Part shown: positions 24,153-33,545 of the stretch, piece after piece
Position numbering within the stretch: the first letter of the stretch is position 1
Layout: each line of letters starts with the position of its first letter
Origin: Crocinitomicaceae bacterium
Lineage (GTDB): Bacteria > Bacteroidota > Bacteroidia > Flavobacteriales_G > Salibacteraceae
Reading direction: 5' to 3'
DNA: 64,000 nucleotides
NCBI GenBank assembly: GCA_002713215.1
Contig: PAVO01000039.1
Span: 124,001 to 188,000, forward strand
Translations under genes and position numbers: made by a program
Notes under the pieces: model-generated
The model's input: the letters and a program-made list of their open reading frames with translations, nothing else
The model's database searches: none
What the model was told of the DNA's origin: nothing

Positions 24153-24294
24153 ATAGGGATACCTGAAACAGAATATTAAAATTACAATCGGCCTGTATTC
24201 TTACCATTAAATCTATACAAACACCAATTCTTTACCGTTTAACAATATACCTATAAAAGCTACGTTTCCGACTTTTAAAATTGGCTATTATAAC

Positions 24295-24302
24295 TACTTT
24301 TG
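24295..24302 (+). promoter_or_regulatory. -7 element for the TonB-dependent receptor gene
   Basis: TACTTTTG ends 6 bp before the ATG at 24309. The in-frame TTG inside it is not a start. A leader of only a few nucleotides is expected. Confidence 0.5.
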
Positions 24303-24308
24303 GCGCTC

Positions 24309-26882
24309 ATGAAATTTGGGAATTTTAAACTAATTCTTATCCCCTTTTTACTTCTGATTTTTAAGTTTACAAGCGGGCAAGAAACTGCGGTAGTGTTTGG
24401 AACCGTAGTCGATTCCTTAGGCCAACCAGTTGAAGCTGTTAGCATTGGTATAGTTGGAACAACTAAAGGGGCAACTACCAAAGAAGACGGAACCTTTAAA
24501 ATTACTGTTCCGGCAAATAAAGATGTTCAAATTGCTTTCTCATTCATTGGCTATAAATCCCGAATAGTATCGGTAAATCTTAAGCCCGGGGAAAACTACG
24601 AAGCTAATCCTATACTTAAACGTACTTCTAAATCTCTAACCGGAATAACCATTGAAGCAGAAGAAAGAGAACCAACCAACCTCGTCCGAATAGACCCTAC
24701 CCTGTTAAAAAGCCTTCCGTCGGCCAGTGGAAATTTTGAAACTATACTTTTTACGTTGCCCGGAGTAAGCTCTACCAATGAGCTAAGTTCGGGTTACAAC
24801 GTTCGGGGAGGTAACTTTGACGAGAACCTAATTTACGTAAATGATGTGGAAATATATCGACCATTCCTTGTACGATCAGGGCAACAGGAAGGGTTGAGTT
24901 TTATAAACTCCAATTTGGTAAGTTCAATTCAATTTTCTGCCGGGGGATTTGAAGCAAAATACGGAGACAAGATGTCTTCCGTTTTGGACATCAAATACAA
25001 AGAACCCAAAAAATTTGGAGGGTCGGCATCCATTAGCTTATTGGGTGGAAGCATTCATCTGGAACATGCCACTAAAGATCATCGCCTCACGCAAATTCAT
25101 GGCTTCCGTTACCGAAGTAATCAATACCTCTTGCAAGGACTTCAAACACAGGGAGATTACAAACCTCGGTTTTACGATTATCAGGGATACTTAACTTACG
25201 ATATCACGGACAAATTGGAATTGGGGCTTTTAATGAATTATTCGAACAACCGATACCAGTTTATTCCGGAGTCGAGAGAAACTGAATTTGGTACAGTAAA
25301 CGAAGCGTTACAATTAACCGTGTTCTTCGAAGGGCAGGAAATTGATGAGTACCAAACAGGCCTGGGTGCTTTAACCCTTGACTACATGGCCAGCAAAAAT
25401 GTAAACCTGAAGCTCATTGGTTCTGCCTACCGTACCGTTGAAAGTGAAACCTTTGATATATCTGGTGCTTACCGACTCGATGAATTGGAAAAGGATCTAG
25501 GAAGCGAAGATTTCGGAGAAGTAAAATTCAATAGAGGTGTTGGTGGATTTATTGACCACGCAAGAAATTATTTAGAAGCCAATGTGGCTAACATCCAACA
25601 CAAAGGAATATGGGTCGCAAAATTTGCTGAGTTCCGATGGGGAGGAAGATGGCAATACGAACAGATTAAAGATGAAATTAAAGAATGGGAATACCAGGAC
25701 TCTACAGGATATTCATCTCCTCAGTATCCGGGATTGGTTGGTTATACATTTGCAGAGGACGATACCGCTCAATTGAGGCCAATACCCGTAAGTCCTCGAA
25801 GTGAACTGAATTTAAAAACCAAATTAAATAGCAAAAACGATATCAATTCAAACCGATTGATGGGGTATATTCAGGGAAGCAAAGTCTGGGACATTGACTC
25901 CAATGAGTTATCATTTATTGCCGGAGTAAGGGCAAATTACTGGGACTTCAACAATGAACTGGTTATTAGCCCCAGAATGTCGCTTGGATACACGCCCAAT
26001 TGGAAAAGTGACTGGAACTTTCGCCTGGCCTGGGGGTATTATTACCAGCCACCATTTTACCGTGAAATGAGAGATTTAAACGGACAGATCAATTACAATA
26101 TAAAAGCCCAAACGTCAATTCATTATGTATTCGGTAGTGATTTGAATTTTACCATGGGAGACAGGCCTTTTAAGTTTACCGGAGAACTGTATTACAAACA
26201 GTTCAAGAACCTAATTCCCTATGAATATGATAATGTAAGAATACGGTATTACGCTACCAATAATGCTGTTGGTTATGCGGCTGGTGTAGATTTAAAGCTT
26301 TTTGGACAGTTTGTAAAGGGCATTGATTCATGGTTAAGCCTTAGCGTAATGAAAACTGAAGAAGATCTGCTGGATGATTTTTACTACGACTACTACAATG
26401 CGGAGGGGGAAAAAATAATTCCAGGCTTCACCTTCGATCAGGTAGCCACCGATTCGGTGAGAAACGAACCGGGTTATATTCCGAGACCCACCGACCAACG
26501 GGTACAGGTAGGGCTGTTTTTTCAGGATTATGTACCCAAAATTCCCGATTTAAAAGTGAATTTGAATTTCATTTTTGCAACCGGACTCCCATTTGGCCCT
26601 CCCACTCATGAGCGATATAAAGATGTTCAGCGCATGCCACCTTACAGAAGAGTTGATATAGGCTTTTCTTACGATTTACTTAAAGAGAGCAGAAAGAGGA
26701 ATGGAGAAAGTCCGTTTCGATTTATCAATAATGCCTGGATAAGTTTAGAGATCTTTAACTTACTGGGAATCAACAATACCATCTCATACCTTTGGATCAG
26801 GGATATAAACAATCGAGTGTATGGAATTCCTAACTACCTTACCAATAGACGGCTAAACCTAAAACTTGCTGTGGAGTTTTAA
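24309..26882 (+). CDS. TonB-dependent receptor with carboxypeptidase-like N-terminal domain
   Basis: 857 residues. A signal peptide ends near SGQ (about 25). A carboxypeptidase-regulatory-like beta domain follows (GTVVDSLGQPVEAVSIGI...GTFKITVPANK, about 30-115), then a plug (about 120-235, including GYNVRGGNFDENLIYVNDVEIYRPF) and a 22-strand-type barrel ending in LAVEF. This is the SusC-like architecture, but no SusD gene follows. The next gene, a DUF1684 lipoprotein, shares one base with its stop codon. It should import a ligand across the outer membrane with TonB/ExbBD energy; the ligand is unknown. Confidence 0.93.
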   Translation: MKFGNFKLILIPFLLLIFKFTSGQETAVVFGTVVDSLGQPVEAVSIGIVGTTKGATTKEDGTFKITVPANKDVQIAFSFIGYKSRIVSVNLKPGENYEANPILKRTSKSLTGITIEAEEREPTNLVRIDPTLLKSLPSASGNFETILFTLPGVSSTNELSSGYNVRGGNFDENLIYVNDVEIYRPFLVRSGQQEGLSFINSNLVSSIQFSAGGFEAKYGDKMSSVLDIKYKEPKKFGGSASISLLGGSIHLEHATKDHRLTQIHGFRYRSNQYLLQGLQTQGDYKPRFYDYQGYLTYDITDKLELGLLMNYSNNRYQFIPESRETEFGTVNEALQLTVFFEGQEIDEYQTGLGALTLDYMASKNVNLKLIGSAYRTVESETFDISGAYRLDELEKDLGSEDFGEVKFNRGVGGFIDHARNYLEANVANIQHKGIWVAKFAEFRWGGRWQYEQIKDEIKEWEYQDSTGYSSPQYPGLVGYTFAEDDTAQLRPIPVSPRSELNLKTKLNSKNDINSNRLMGYIQGSKVWDIDSNELSFIAGVRANYWDFNNELVISPRMSLGYTPNWKSDWNFRLAWGYYYQPPFYREMRDLNGQINYNIKAQTSIHYVFGSDLNFTMGDRPFKFTGELYYKQFKNLIPYEYDNVRIRYYATNNAVGYAAGVDLKLFGQFVKGIDSWLSLSVMKTEEDLLDDFYYDYYNAEGEKIIPGFTFDQVATDSVRNEPGYIPRPTDQRVQVGLFFQDYVPKIPDLKVNLNFIFATGLPFGPPTHERYKDVQRMPPYRRVDIGFSYDLLKESRKRNGESPFRFINNAWISLEIFNLLGINNTISYLWIRDINNRVYGIPNYLTNRRLNLKLAVEF

Positions 26883-27481
26883 TGAGAGTATTGTTTTGCA
26901 TATGGATAGTTACTGGTATGTTGGCTTGTAGTAATGATACTTCAACTGAAAGTGGTTCTTCTTTTCAAGAAGAGCTTAAAGAATTCCGAAAGGAACGAAA
27001 TAAAAAAATGGCGGGAAGTGATTCGCCACTAGCCCAGGAAGATCGAAAACACTTCGTTGGATTGAATTATTATCCAGCCAATGACACATTTTTAATTCAG
27101 GCAAAATTCGAATTGCTGTTTAGCCAGCAAGCATTTGAAATGGCTACCAATACAGACCGGAAGCCAAAATATATTCCCTTTGGAAAAATTTTGTTCAGTA
27201 TTGATAATAAGGGCTATTCGTTAACAGCCTATAAGAGTCTAGAACACTCGGGTAACGAGCTATTTGTTCCGTTCAATGACTTGACCAATGGCATTGGAAG
27301 TTATGAAACGGGAAGATATATGGATATTAAGGTTCCCGATGGCGATTCTATTGTTCTGGATTTTAATCGTTGTTATAACCCATATTGTGCTTACAATTCA
27401 AAATATTCGTGTCCAATTCCACCTGCAGCGAACAGCCTGAACATTCAAATTAACGCAGGAGAAGCAAAATTTCACCATTAG
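26882..27481 (+). CDS. DUF1684 lipoprotein
   Basis: 199 residues. It has a short signal and lipobox (GMLACSND, Cys16). The rest matches DUF1684: a KMAGSDSPLAQEDR segment, FVGLNYYPAND, ELFVPFNDLTNGIGSYETGRYMDI, and the closing DFNRCYNPYCAYNSKY / CPIPPAANSL block. Members are usually longer, so this is a compact form. It starts on the last base of the TonB receptor stop (TAATG), so the two are translationally coupled. It may help the receptor at the outer membrane; that is inference. Confidence 0.83.
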   Translation: MRVLFCIWIVTGMLACSNDTSTESGSSFQEELKEFRKERNKKMAGSDSPLAQEDRKHFVGLNYYPANDTFLIQAKFELLFSQQAFEMATNTDRKPKYIPFGKILFSIDNKGYSLTAYKSLEHSGNELFVPFNDLTNGIGSYETGRYMDIKVPDGDSIVLDFNRCYNPYCAYNSKYSCPIPPAANSLNIQINAGEAKFHH

Positions 27482-27574
27482 GTCGATAACAGGTGGAGTA
27501 ATAAGCTGAATATTCCCCTTGCCATTTTAATTTTTAATTTAGCTTTACACAACTCAAATTTGCTGGATATATTT

Positions 27575-30181
27575 ATGCGAATAACATTAGAGATCATCAC
27601 AAAAATCTTACTATCATTTTTGTTGCTTTCCGCTCCGGTAGCGCATTCCCAGATTATAAATTTTGTTCAATATGGTGTTGAACATGGGCTGCCACAATCA
27701 CAGGTAAACTCACTTGTACAAAGTAATGATGGTCGCCTTTGGATAGGTACTGTTTCCGGATTATCAAGCTACGATGGAATAAATTTTACCAATTATTATA
27801 AAAAAGACAGCCTGGCGGAAAACCGGATAACCACCAGCTTTAAAGATAGCGAAGGGCATTTGTGGTTTGGCCATTGGGGAGGCTCAATAACCAAATACGA
27901 TATGAATACGGAGCAATTTGTTTCAATTAAAATTGAAAAATTCAGCTCCTATCAGGAAGTTTCATCCATAATTGAAGATACCATTGGTGGTAATATCATT
28001 TTTTCAACTCTGGGCAGTGGCTTGTTTGTTTATAACATGGAAAGGCAGGAAGTTAAGCGGTACGACATTTCTGAAAAAAATGAAGGTTCCCGGTTTATTA
28101 CTACCATCCATTTGGATAAAGAGGGAGTTCTGTGGGCAGGTACCGAAACCGAAGGATTATTTGTTATAAATCTTATCGACCTGTTAAATGAAAAAGCAGA
28201 AATACTAAATATCAATGAAGATAAAGGGCTGGCAGGCAACCACATTACTGCATTAATAGAATACGATGAGGAATTGTGGGTTGGAACCAACAAGGGAATT
28301 AGTTTCTGGAAGATCGAGAATAATAAAAGAGTAGCTTCAGGAAATGGTAAGTCTGCCATAAGCATAATGAATGAAAAAACAGAACTTGGCGCTAATCTTA
28401 TTACCAATTTTCTAAAAGATAATCATGGCGAATTATGGATTGGAACGGCCAATGACGGTTTAAAGGTTTGTGTAAAAAAGGGCAAGGGATATAAATTCAA
28501 ACACTACAGTACGGAGCAAGGCTTAAGTTTTTATAACATTAAGTCGTTGTATATGGATCGGGAAAACACGATCTGGATTGGCACTGATGTTGGATTGAAT
28601 CAGTATACCAGTGATTATTTCGTTTTGTACGATGAAAGTGTTAGCCTAACCAACAATATTATCTGGAGTATTCTTACCGACGACAATGGCAATGTGTGGT
28701 TGGGGACCAACCGGGGTGTTTCTCAATTGATGAACGCTGATAACATCAATAACGATTCGCTCATCGTTGGCAAATACAACATTGAAGGATTGAGTAACCT
28801 CCCGGTTATGGCCTTGTACAAAGATTCTGATGGGGATATCTGGTTCGGAACAGGAACCGGAAACCTTTTCAGAAGGAGAGTACATGGTAAATATGAGCAA
28901 ATAAACATAGAAGCCCATATTCAAGATGTGATTATGAGCATCTGCGAAGATGACAATCAAAATATATGGGTAGGTACGAGAAGCGGGGTTGCCCGAATCA
29001 ATAAAATGACCCATAAAATGACCGTTTTCACAGAAGAAGATGGCCTGGGTGGAAATAGCGTTACCAAAATTATAAAGGATAAAAACGGAACCTTATGGTT
29101 TGCTGTGCTTGGAGGTAGTTTAACCAGTTTCGACGGTGAGAATTTCCGAATTTATGATGAGAAAGATGGGATGAACCACAAAGTTGTTCTGTCTCTTGCG
29201 CTAGACCAAAAAGGTGAAATCTGGATTGGGTGTTATACAGGTGGTCTTTACCACTATGATGGAAAAACCTTTACCAACTACAACACCAAGAATGGAATGA
29301 AAAGTGAAACACCTTACGCAATTGTTGCCGATCTCGACAACAATATTTGGTTCGGCACCACTTATGGAATTGAAAAATATGATCGAAAGCTTAACGAATT
29401 CTCTCATTATGGAAAATCAGAAGGGTTCCTTGGAGTTGAAGTAAACCCAAACAGTACGGCAATTGACCGAAACGGCAACCTCTGGTTTGGAACCATTCTA
29501 GGAGCTGTAAAATACAATCCAAATGTTGACTACCACAATAACACTAAACCCAGAATAAAAATTAACAAGAGTCTTAAGGTTAATCGCATTGAATCCCCTT
29601 ATCCCTTTAACAGTGTATTTGATGCAGAAAATAATGATCTAACCTTTTTGTTTACTGGAATTAGCTTGAACAACCCGAAGAAGGTAAAATACAGATATCG
29701 CCTGATCAATTATAAAAAGACTGGTTGGGACACTACTAACCAAAGAGAGTCTTCTTACACTAACTTAAGGCCAAAATCGTACACCTTCGAAGTAGTAGCA
29801 ATTAATGCGGACAATGTTGAAAGTGATGTAGCCACTTACAGTTTTGAAATTAAAACTCCATTTTATAGCAGCACTTGGTTTTATGTGATTCAGATTTTAC
29901 TCATTGGACTCATGTTATCGCTGGCCGTATTTTATGGACGTAGAACAGGTGGATCTCGAATTGCGACCATCCTCGCTTCTATTGCAATAATTATTGTATT
30001 TGAGTATGGTATAAACTTCGTTGAGGATTATTTTGAGGGACAAATAGGTAACGTAGTCTTTATAAAAGTTGGTTTAAATGCGTTGCTGGGACTTATATTG
30101 TTTCCGGTTGAAGCCATTATCAAGAAAAAACTCATTAAGGCGCATCAAGATCACGAAGCTAATCACCCATCAACAGCTTAG
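27575..30181 (+). CDS. Reg_prop beta-propeller receptor with Y_Y_Y domain and no kinase
   Basis: 868 residues from the ATG at 27575; upstream in-frame TTG ignored. It has a signal peptide (about 1-26, ending AHSQ). About 12-14 two-component-regulator propeller blades with the repeated (L)WIGT / WFGT pattern span about 30-655, and a Y_Y_Y domain with YRYRLINYKKTGWDTT lies at about 690-760. Three transmembrane helices follow, and a 20-residue basic/His tail ends the protein. Proteins of this plan usually continue into a histidine kinase; here it stops. Any signal must go through the membrane helices or a partner. It is convergent with the phosphorylase gene (8 bp). Confidence 0.87.
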   Translation: MRITLEIITKILLSFLLLSAPVAHSQIINFVQYGVEHGLPQSQVNSLVQSNDGRLWIGTVSGLSSYDGINFTNYYKKDSLAENRITTSFKDSEGHLWFGHWGGSITKYDMNTEQFVSIKIEKFSSYQEVSSIIEDTIGGNIIFSTLGSGLFVYNMERQEVKRYDISEKNEGSRFITTIHLDKEGVLWAGTETEGLFVINLIDLLNEKAEILNINEDKGLAGNHITALIEYDEELWVGTNKGISFWKIENNKRVASGNGKSAISIMNEKTELGANLITNFLKDNHGELWIGTANDGLKVCVKKGKGYKFKHYSTEQGLSFYNIKSLYMDRENTIWIGTDVGLNQYTSDYFVLYDESVSLTNNIIWSILTDDNGNVWLGTNRGVSQLMNADNINNDSLIVGKYNIEGLSNLPVMALYKDSDGDIWFGTGTGNLFRRRVHGKYEQINIEAHIQDVIMSICEDDNQNIWVGTRSGVARINKMTHKMTVFTEEDGLGGNSVTKIIKDKNGTLWFAVLGGSLTSFDGENFRIYDEKDGMNHKVVLSLALDQKGEIWIGCYTGGLYHYDGKTFTNYNTKNGMKSETPYAIVADLDNNIWFGTTYGIEKYDRKLNEFSHYGKSEGFLGVEVNPNSTAIDRNGNLWFGTILGAVKYNPNVDYHNNTKPRIKINKSLKVNRIESPYPFNSVFDAENNDLTFLFTGISLNNPKKVKYRYRLINYKKTGWDTTNQRESSYTNLRPKSYTFEVVAINADNVESDVATYSFEIKTPFYSSTWFYVIQILLIGLMLSLAVFYGRRTGGSRIATILASIAIIIVFEYGINFVEDYFEGQIGNVVFIKVGLNALLGLILFPVEAIIKKKLIKAHQDHEANHPSTA

Positions 30182-30189
30182 CATAAAAA

Positions 30190-31005
30190 CTAAAGCTTTC
30201 TTAGCAGTTCCTTAACCAGAATTATCAGTTTTTGCTCACCAACACTTGCTGCCTGTATAATGTCCTCAATATCCATGGGATGTAAATTATCCGGATCGCA
30301 AAGGTCTGTTATTACTGAAATTGCACAGCACGGCATACCAATATGATTTGCAACGATTACCTCTGGAACTGTTGACATACCTACCGCATCAGCACCAATA
30401 ATTCCCAAATATCGATACTCCGCTCTTGTCTCCAAATTAGGCCCCGATACAGAAGCATAGACTCCACTCCTCAAATTAATATCTTTCTCAGTAGCAATAG
30501 TTTCTAGCAGGTTGTTTAATTTTTCGGAATAAGGACGTGACATGTCCGGAAATCTAGGTCCTTGCTCATCCAGGTTTTTTCCGATCAGTGGATTATCCGG
30601 AAGAAGGTTAATGTGATCATCGATAAGCATTAAATCACTTTTATCGTAATTTAAATTGATACCGCCGGCAGCATTTGAAATAATCAGGTTTTCAACTCCA
30701 AGCAATTTCATAACTCGAATGGGTAAAGTAATTTGTTTCATGGAATACCCCTCATAGTAATGAAACCGACCGGCCATAGCCAAAATCTTCTTTCCAAACA
30801 ATTCGCCATAAACCAGTTTACCCTGGTGAAACTCAACCGTAGCCAATGGAAAGTTTGGAATATCACTATAGTCAATGCTTAATTCAACATCAACTGAATC
30901 CAATAGTTTTCCAAGGCCTGTACCCAACACTATACCCACCTGCGGAGCTAAAACTCCTTGCTTCTTAATATAATCGGCCGCCTGCCTTATCTCTTTCATA
31001 TTCAT
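30190..31005 (-). CDS. punA: Purine nucleoside phosphorylase
   Basis: 271 residues. It is the trimeric PNP type: GIVLGTGLG near residue 25, GRFHYYEGYSMKQITLPIRV, ISNAAGGIN, the GVYASVSGPNLETRAEYRYL active-site stretch, and GADAVGMSTVPEVIVA. It splits purine nucleosides with phosphate into base and ribose-1-phosphate. It begins with an ATGA overlap on the stop of the upstream glycosyltransferase gene, so the two are tightly coupled. In arsenosugar clusters a PNP is proposed to act on the adenosine-type intermediate; here the context supports that only in part. Confidence 0.93.
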   Translation of the reverse strand: MNMKEIRQAADYIKKQGVLAPQVGIVLGTGLGKLLDSVDVELSIDYSDIPNFPLATVEFHQGKLVYGELFGKKILAMAGRFHYYEGYSMKQITLPIRVMKLLGVENLIISNAAGGINLNYDKSDLMLIDDHINLLPDNPLIGKNLDEQGPRFPDMSRPYSEKLNNLLETIATEKDINLRSGVYASVSGPNLETRAEYRYLGIIGADAVGMSTVPEVIVANHIGMPCCAISVITDLCDPDNLHPMDIEDIIQAASVGEQKLIILVKELLRKL

Positions 31006-31688
31006 ACTACTGTTTTATAGTAAAAGCTTTCAATTTTTTCAGGAGAATAGTTCAGCCAAAATAACGTATGCATGACTCCAAAGATTAATTGAAGTCTGAT
31101 TACGCCATTCGATGAATATTTACGTGACGATGTAAGAATCCTTTCCTTAAGTATCCGAAGCTTAGCAACCTTGTTCACCCGTTTTAATAAGTCTATATCT
31201 TCCATAAATTTTAAGTTTTTATTAAAACCATCAATTTTGGCATACAATTTCCTGGTTATAAACAAGGACTGGTCTCCCCCTCTGAAAAGGAGATAAGGGT
31301 ACCCAACAAAAAACTCGTAAAACCTAAGAATCAAATTTGAAGGTGTAAACTTCAGTTGAAAACAGCCAACTTCTGCACCATTTTCAATTTCCTGCATAAT
31401 CAGATTCAAAAAGCCAGGCGGTGGAATTGAATCTGCGTGTAAGAAATAAAGAATCTCACCATTAGCTTCTTTGGCGCCAGTGCACAATTGGTTCCCTCTA
31501 CCCTTCTGCGTAAGAATTAACTTCACATTTCGTTCATTGGCCAACTTTATGGTATTGTCGGAACTGCCTCCGTCTACAATAATTATTTCGTATTTAAGGT
31601 TCCGGGTCAAATCATTATTGATTCTGTCGATTAGAAATGCAATATTTTCTTCCTCATTCCAGGTAGGAATAATTATGCTGATGTCCAT
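31002..31688 (-). CDS. Family-2 glycosyltransferase, TIGR04283 type
   Basis: 228 residues. It is a GT-A glycosyltransferase: ISIIIPTWNEEENIAFLIDRI at the N-terminus, EIIIVDGGSSDNT, GRGNQLCTGA, a DXD-like region LYFLHADSIPP, and FRGGDQSLFI followed by FMEDIDLLKR. These fit TIGR04283 (rSAM/selenodomain-associated transferase 2), the family annotated in arsenosugar gene sets. The start lies 3 bp after the TIGR04282-type gene. Sugar donor and acceptor are unknown. Confidence 0.85.
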   Translation of the reverse strand: MDISIIIPTWNEEENIAFLIDRINNDLTRNLKYEIIIVDGGSSDNTIKLANERNVKLILTQKGRGNQLCTGAKEANGEILYFLHADSIPPPGFLNLIMQEIENGAEVGCFQLKFTPSNLILRFYEFFVGYPYLLFRGGDQSLFITRKLYAKIDGFNKNLKFMEDIDLLKRVNKVAKLRILKERILTSSRKYSSNGVIRLQLIFGVMHTLFWLNYSPEKIESFYYKTVV

Positions 31689-31691
31689 GTC

Positions 31692-32318
31692 TTAATCCAG
31701 GACCGCCTTCAAGGTCGAATCCAAATCGTCTACGTTGTCCACGTCGCTTAACGTAGGAAGGAGTTCGTACTTTAAATTCAAATTCTTTAGATCCAGTAGT
31801 GTATCCAACAGAATATTGGGAGTGCTCCATTCCTTGTTTTCAAAAAGTTGACTATGCATTTTTTTTAGTCCAATTAAATAGTATCCGCCATCCTTGGCCG
31901 GCCCAATAACAACATCATTGTTTTTCAACTTTTCAAAAGCATCTTCAATAATCTCCGATGTTAATTCAAAACAATCACTGCCAATGCATACTATATTATC
32001 AAAACCTTCTTCAAAATTGGTTTTAAAGGAATTGCTTAAGCGTTCTCCCAAATTTCCTGAGGATTGTTCATCTTTAAGGAAGTAGTGGTTATTGAACAAA
32101 TGGTCTTCAAAGTCAATAAAATCAGAATAAACCACCATTCTAAAACAGTTTACCCCGAGCGCGACATCTCGTGTATGCTTCAATAATAATTGGTAAATCT
32201 CCAATGCTTTCTTGTCACCAATGTCTTTTGCCAGGCGTGTTTTGACCTTGCCTTCACTGCTATTCTTAGCAAAGATCATTAGTAAATTTCCATATACCTC
32301 ACCTGACAATTCAAACAT
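31692..32318 (-). CDS. DUF2064 / TIGR04282-type transferase
   Basis: 208 residues. It is a nucleotidyl/glycosyl-transferase-like GT-A fold with the opening LLMIFAKNSSEGKVKTRLAKDIGD, QSSGNLGERLSNSF, VCIGSDCFELT, and VVIGPAKDGGYYLIGLK. This matches TIGR04282 (rSAM/selenodomain-associated transferase 1). It is first in a three-gene minus-strand unit with the TIGR04283-type transferase and PNP. The true start may be a few codons downstream of 32318, since the family core begins near residue 11. Confidence 0.85.
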   Translation of the reverse strand: MFELSGEVYGNLLMIFAKNSSEGKVKTRLAKDIGDKKALEIYQLLLKHTRDVALGVNCFRMVVYSDFIDFEDHLFNNHYFLKDEQSSGNLGERLSNSFKTNFEEGFDNIVCIGSDCFELTSEIIEDAFEKLKNNDVVIGPAKDGGYYLIGLKKMHSQLFENKEWSTPNILLDTLLDLKNLNLKYELLPTLSDVDNVDDLDSTLKAVLD

Positions 32319-32450
32319 TCTTACAGCTCCAATGAAACTAAATTAAAAGTAAAAAAAACTTGTTGTTGTTCATTGCACAACAATTCTTGATTACTAAGTA
32401 AGATAACAATATCTACTACGTAGGGTTAGGTGATGAAGGTTGGTTTAAAA

Positions 32451-33296
32451 CTAATGCTGCTGCAAAGTTAACATCGGAACCCTGCTGTGGTAGGCTACTT
32501 TTTTAGCTACACTTTTTGAAAATATTTTTTCAAAGAAGTTCTTTTTTCGAGGAACCATAGCCAAAATATCAGCGTCCGTATTTTTTCGCATATAAGCTTG
32601 TATCCCCTCTACCGTATCATCATTTTTAGAATACTCTACATTGACGGAGCAATCTTCAAAATACTTCAACAGATGATCCCTGGATTTGGCCTTATTCTCT
32701 TCGGATATCTTACTTGAACTTTTTGTTACATGCAATAAGGTCAATTGAGCTTCTCTTCGAATGGCAATTTCTTTTAAAAACTGAAGGTGATCCAGGCTTT
32801 TAAACAGATTAAAATCCGTAGCAAAAACAATTTTGCTAATGCCTTCGAATTTGGCATTAAAAGGCACCGTTAGCGTTGGCAGATTAACATCTAAGATTAC
32901 AGAAGCTGCATTACTTCCAACAAAAAACTCCTTTAATCCACTGGCTCCGGTAGTACCCATAATTACCATGTCAATCGATCGGTCCTTGATTATATGATTA
33001 ACACAGCCCAAGAATTCACCAAACATTTGAACCGTTTCAACAGAACAGCCTTCTGCCTCGGGCAAAGCTTCTATCCACTCTTTATCCTTCTTTAATCCTT
33101 CGAGCGAATCCTTGGTAAGAATTTCACTCATGTTCATAATCATGCCTGCGCTGCTGGACGACGTAGTAGGCTCAACTGAATTGAGCATAATAAAATTACA
33201 GCCCCTTCCCTTATACAACTGTAAACCATAGCGCATAGCATTACGAGCAGATTCAGAAAAATCTGTGGGTAATAATATTGTGATGGACCCCTTCAT
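32451..33296 (-). CDS. Universal stress protein with two USP domains
   Basis: 281 residues. Two tandem USP domains: about 1-145 (ITILLPTDFSESARNAMRYGL to the ATP-loop-like VIMGTTGASGLKEFFVGSNAASVI) and about 150-281 (KIVFATDFNLFKSLDHLQ). The G-x2-G-x9-G nucleotide loop is intact in the first domain, while the second lacks it (ILAMVPRKKNFFEKIFSKSVAKKV). It probably binds ATP and acts in stress or low-oxygen adaptation. It is 2 bp from the small membrane protein gene upstream. Confidence 0.88.
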   Translation of the reverse strand: MKGSITILLPTDFSESARNAMRYGLQLYKGRGCNFIMLNSVEPTTSSSSAGMIMNMSEILTKDSLEGLKKDKEWIEALPEAEGCSVETVQMFGEFLGCVNHIIKDRSIDMVIMGTTGASGLKEFFVGSNAASVILDVNLPTLTVPFNAKFEGISKIVFATDFNLFKSLDHLQFLKEIAIRREAQLTLLHVTKSSSKISEENKAKSRDHLLKYFEDCSVNVEYSKNDDTVEGIQAYMRKNTDADILAMVPRKKNFFEKIFSKSVAKKVAYHSRVPMLTLQQH

Positions 33297-33298
33297 AT

Positions 33299-33481
33299 CT
33301 ATCGAGCTCCAGAGTTACCAATACCAATTGCTGCAACTGTTCCAGCCAACAATGCTAAAAAGCTGAAAAGATTTACAAATGGACTAGCCGTTGAGAAATC
33401 CAGAAACCCTTTATAAAAGAATAATAGAAACGAAACCAGTATTATCACCAATGCTGTTAATTGCTTTTTACCCATAGCCAA
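33299..33481 (-). CDS. Small two-helix membrane protein
   Basis: 60 residues (54-58 if a later Met is used). Two hydrophobic segments, LTALVIILVSFLLFFYKGF and a second at about 34-54, are separated by a short polar turn. No family recognised. It is accepted as real because a -7 element lies 18 bp upstream, it is 2 bp from the USP gene, and the reading frame fills the whole gap. It is probably an inner-membrane partner in the stress cluster. Confidence 0.65.
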   Translation of the reverse strand: MAMGKKQLTALVIILVSFLLFFYKGFLDFSTASPFVNLFSFLALLAGTVAAIGIGNSGAR

Positions 33482-33499
33482 TTCTTAATTTATCTGCTT

Positions 33500-33507
33500 C
33501 AAAAATA
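33500..33507 (-). promoter_or_regulatory. -7 element for the small-membrane-protein/USP operon
   Basis: The minus strand reads TATTTTTG, an exact match 18 bp before the start at 33481. Confidence 0.5.
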
Positions 33508-33545
33508 TTTATAAAGTATGAATAAACGCACGTTTAATTTCACTT

